Part shown: positions 61,952-64,000 of the stretch, piece after piece | How the letters are laid out: each line of letters starts with the position of its first letter | Position numbering within the stretch: the first letter of the stretch is position 1 | From: Perlucidibaca sp. | Lineage (GTDB): Bacteria > Pseudomonadota > Gammaproteobacteria > Pseudomonadales > Moraxellaceae | Direction of reading: 5' to 3' | NCBI GenBank assembly: GCA_023265995.1 | Contig: JAHFSA010000006.1 | Span: forward strand, 1 to 64,000 | DNA: 64,000 bases | Made by a program: the position numbers and the translations under genes | The notes under the pieces: model-generated | Seen by the model: only the letters and a program-made list of their open reading frames with translations | Told to the model about the DNA's origin: nothing | Databases searched by the model: none

Positions 61952-62967
61952 GCCCGCACCTCGCCATAGACCGCCTCGGTCTGGTCGAGCAGATGCTCGA
62001 AGGTCAGCGCCGTGGCGGCATGGGCGAACACCGGCTGGAACTGCGGGCGCAGGGCATCGCCGGCGGGCAGCACGCGCGTCAGCAATTGACGCAGGGCGTC
62101 GGCATCACCAGGCGGACAGAGGCAATCGGCTGGCAGTATTTCGGGCATGGCGCCGACGGCCGTGGACACCACCGGCAGGTGCATGTGCAGGGCTTCGACC
62201 AGAGTGTAGGGACAGCCCTCGTAATGCGAGGAGATCACGAACAGGTCGGCGGCGGCCATGAGCGCGGAGACATCGCTGCGATGCCCGAGCAGCCTGACCC
62301 GGCCTTGCAGATTGCCCGCCTTGATCAGGGCCTCGAGGCCATCCTGCTCGAAGCCGTCGCCGGCGATGGCGAGGTCGGCCGGCACATCCTGCCAGGCCCG
62401 CAGCAGCACGTCGAAGCCCTTCACCGGAACCAGACGGCCGACCGCCAGCACGCGCGCTCCGCCCGACAGTCCGGCCCAGGCATCGAAGGCCGGCGCGGTC
62501 ACCGGCGCCGGCGGCACAATGCCGTTGTGAATGATGCGCACGCCCGGATGATCGAGGTTGAGCGTGGAAATGCGACTGACGGCAATGACGCGCTGGAAGC
62601 GGCGGAACATGCCGACCTTCTTCTTGCGGCTGTGCAGCGTGGCCACGCTGGCCAGCGCCGGCAGCCACGGCAGCAGCGTGCCGACCATGCTCGCCGCCTT
62701 GCTGCCGTGAGCATGGACGACACCGGGACCGACCGAGCGCAGCGCGCACCAGAGCTGCCAGAGCGCGATCAGATTGCGGCGGCCGCGGGCAAGGTCCACC
62801 GGCAGCACGCGGATGCGGGCATCGAAACGATCCGCATAGCGCGCATGCGCCACGACGCTGACGGCATGACCACGCGCCACCAGACCATTGGCGAGCTCGA
62901 CGACATGCTTCTCGAGACCGCCCTCCTCGTCACCGGCCATGACCAGGACCAGGTTCATTTTTTCCAT
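61948..62967 (-). CDS. Glycosyltransferase family 4
   Basis: A 339-residue GT-B enzyme. VLVMAGDEEGGLEKHVVELANGL opens the acceptor domain, with VVHAHGSKAAS. The donor domain has VLAVGRLVPVKGFDVLLRAW and VISSHYEGCPYTLVEALHMHLPVV (conserved Glu motif). ATG 62967 has an excellent GGAGGA eight bases upstream. It overlaps the polysaccharide deacetylase gene by 13 bases and the ELM1-family gene by four. Confidence 0.9.
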   Translation of the reverse strand: MEKMNLVLVMAGDEEGGLEKHVVELANGLVARGHAVSVVAHARYADRFDARIRVLPVDLARGRRNLIALWQLWCALRSVGPGVVHAHGSKAASMVGTLLPWLPALASVATLHSRKKKVGMFRRFQRVIAVSRISTLNLDHPGVRIIHNGIVPPAPVTAPAFDAWAGLSGGARVLAVGRLVPVKGFDVLLRAWQDVPADLAIAGDGFEQDGLEALIKAGNLQGRVRLLGHRSDVSALMAAADLFVISSHYEGCPYTLVEALHMHLPVVSTAVGAMPEILPADCLCPPGDADALRQLLTRVLPAGDALRPQFQPVFAHAATALTFEHLLDQTEAVYGEVRA

Positions 62968-63779
62968 CCGCGACGTCCTCCGCGCATGCGCATGACAAAG
63001 GCCAGCATGCTGTCCTTGCCGCTGATCTTGACGCGCTTGAGGTCCAGCGGCTCCGGACGCGGCGCGACCAGGTCTATGCCCTCGACCGTGGTCACCGCCG
63101 TCTCGTAGCCAGCCTCGCGCGCCATGCGCACATCGTCCGGGCCGTAAATGCCGAAGGGATAGGCGAAGCTGCGCACCTCGCTGCCGAGCAGATCTTCCAG
63201 CGCCCGCTTCGACTCCACCAGCTCATGGCGCTTGTCGGCCTCCGGCGTCTTCGCCAGATTGCAATGCGTCAAGGTATGCGAACCGATCTCGATGCGGCCG
63301 CTGGCCACCAGCCTGAGCAGCTCGTCATCGCTGAGCTTGGCCTCGCGTGCCAGCTCGCCGGAGTTGTGATGCGCCTTCTTGTAGGTCGACCAGTCGCGGT
63401 CATGGCGATCGACCACGACATAGACCGTCGCCCTGGCGCCATGACGCTCGAGAATGGGCAGGGCCAGATGCAGGTTGTCGGCATAGCCGTCATCGAAGGT
63501 GATGGCCACCGCGCGCTCGGGCAGATTGTCCCAGCGCGCCCACAGCTCGCTCATGGTGAAGAAGGTGAAGCCCTCGGCACGCAGCCAGGCGACCTGGGCA
63601 TCGAAGCTTTCGGGAGTGACACGCAGCCCGTTGAAGCGCGCGCCCGGGCGATGCGCCTGCACCATGTGATACATGAGAATGCGCGGGCGCCGCCAGTCCG
63701 TCACCGGACGCCACCAGGCATAGCGGTGCGAGAACCAGAGCGCCCAGAGCGCGCCCGTGACCGCCACGATCAACCACAT
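62955..63779 (-). CDS. Polysaccharide deacetylase (NodB domain), membrane anchored
   Basis: A CE4-type deacetylase of 274 residues with an N-terminal membrane anchor (MWLIVAVTGALWALWFS). NodB motifs: motif 1 AITFDDGYAD (metal Asp), motif 2 IGSHTLTHCNL (two metal His), motif 3 FAYPFGIYG. It may remove N- or O-acetyl groups from a glycan or lipid-linked sugar. ATG 63779 is preceded by GAGGTG at six bases; ATG 63785 lies two codons upstream. First complete gene of the operon. Confidence 0.9.
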   Translation of the reverse strand: MWLIVAVTGALWALWFSHRYAWWRPVTDWRRPRILMYHMVQAHRPGARFNGLRVTPESFDAQVAWLRAEGFTFFTMSELWARWDNLPERAVAITFDDGYADNLHLALPILERHGARATVYVVVDRHDRDWSTYKKAHHNSGELAREAKLSDDELLRLVASGRIEIGSHTLTHCNLAKTPEADKRHELVESKRALEDLLGSEVRSFAYPFGIYGPDDVRMAREAGYETAVTTVEGIDLVAPRPEPLDLKRVKISGKDSMLAFVMRMRGGRRGWKK

Positions 63780-63789
63780 CGTCATCACC

Positions 63790-64000
63790 TCATGCCACTC
63801 CTTGCCGTGCTGCCAGCCCCGCCGCCACCTGCCGCGCCACCCGGTCGGCCTCGCGCAGCGGCGGCTCGGCCGGACGCAGTATCCGGCCGGCATGCCAGTC
63901 ATCGAAGCGTACCACCTGGCCAGCCTGCACCAGTGTCTCGATGCCGCGAACCAGACGGCCGGCGGCCTTGTCGGGACGCTGCAGGCCGATCAGGCCGACG
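63790..64000 (-). CDS. C-terminal part of an unidentified gene, possibly ELM1-like
   Basis: An open reading frame enters from the right edge and stops at TGA (63790-63792), leaving 69 codons. The visible protein ends in a segment with RFDDWHAGRILRPAEPPLRE followed by an Ala/Arg-rich tail. The pattern LVQAGQVVRFDDW then PPLREADRVA reminds me of ELM1-family C-termini, but I cannot identify it firmly. It ends ten bases before the deacetylase start, so it is the same operon. Confidence 0.6.
   Translation of the reverse strand, partial: VGLIGLQRPDKAAGRLVRGIETLVQAGQVVRFDDWHAGRILRPAEPPLREADRVARQVAAGLAARQGVA

Overview
This window comes from the chromosome of a high-GC gammaproteobacterium. The gene complement (UbiJ, YqiB, HslR and YrfG homologues, RlmJ, NudF next to ParE) and conserved gene orders such as hslU-ubiE-ubiJ-ubiB-hisI-hisE-tatABC, thiC/tolC and parC-parE-yqiB-nudF point to Gammaproteobacteria. 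A lineage near Pseudomonadales or Nevskiales is plausible, but this is inferred from gene order and composition only. I saw no tRNA, rRNA, CRISPR array, insertion sequence or prophage.

Region 1 (1-8.1 kb, + strand) is housekeeping: the end of hslU, a FFLEELY-like protein, ubiquinone genes ubiE/ubiJ/ubiB, histidine genes hisI/hisE and the Tat translocon tatABC. It ends with an unrecognised lipoprotein and a strong terminator. Region 2 (8.2-16.4 kb) holds argE, argA, ilvD, a tandem DsbA-fold protein lacking CxxC, a CoA-binding protein and a CocE-like serine hydrolase lipoprotein. Region 3 (16.4-22.4 kb) holds a 2OG-Fe(II) dioxygenase, rlmJ, an SCP2-like protein with an iron-type alcohol dehydrogenase, cysQ, a YrfG-like nucleotidase, hslR and a ParD/ParE toxin-antitoxin module. 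Region 4 (22.4-34.5 kb) holds an FAH-family hydrolase, a D-2-hydroxyglutarate dehydrogenase-like flavoprotein divergent from serA, a phosphopantetheinyl transferase, a molybdopterin oxidoreductase, psd, an internally duplicated lipoprotein, a LysR regulator, serB and an AhpA/YtjB-like membrane protein. Region 5 (34.5-43.4 kb) holds parC, parE, yqiB, nudF, thiC and tolC.

Region 6 (43.4-64 kb) is devoted to envelope glycans. On the minus strand a continuous run goes waaA, rsmE, an acyltransferase-SGNH protein, rmlB, acyltransferase, rmlA, rmlC, rmlD and a second acyltransferase. The two small acyltransferase genes are visibly AT-richer than their neighbours and are paralogues. On the plus strand an L-2-hydroxyglutarate-oxidase-like flavoprotein, an LpxL-type acyltransferase and a GT4 glycosyltransferase overlap head to tail. 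They are followed by a UDP-sugar dehydrogenase, two more sugar transferases including a GT11 fucosyltransferase, and a minus-strand operon of a polysaccharide deacetylase, a GT4, an ELM1-family protein and a GT2. Together these suggest a lipopolysaccharide or O-antigen with rhamnose, a uronic acid sugar, possibly fucose, and O-acyl decoration.

The points most worth a second look are the acyltransferases interleaved with the rhamnose genes, the flavoprotein coupled to LpxL, the CxxC-less tandem DsbA protein, the duplicated lipoprotein, and a terminator-like hairpin lying inside the apparent start of the phosphopantetheinyl transferase gene.
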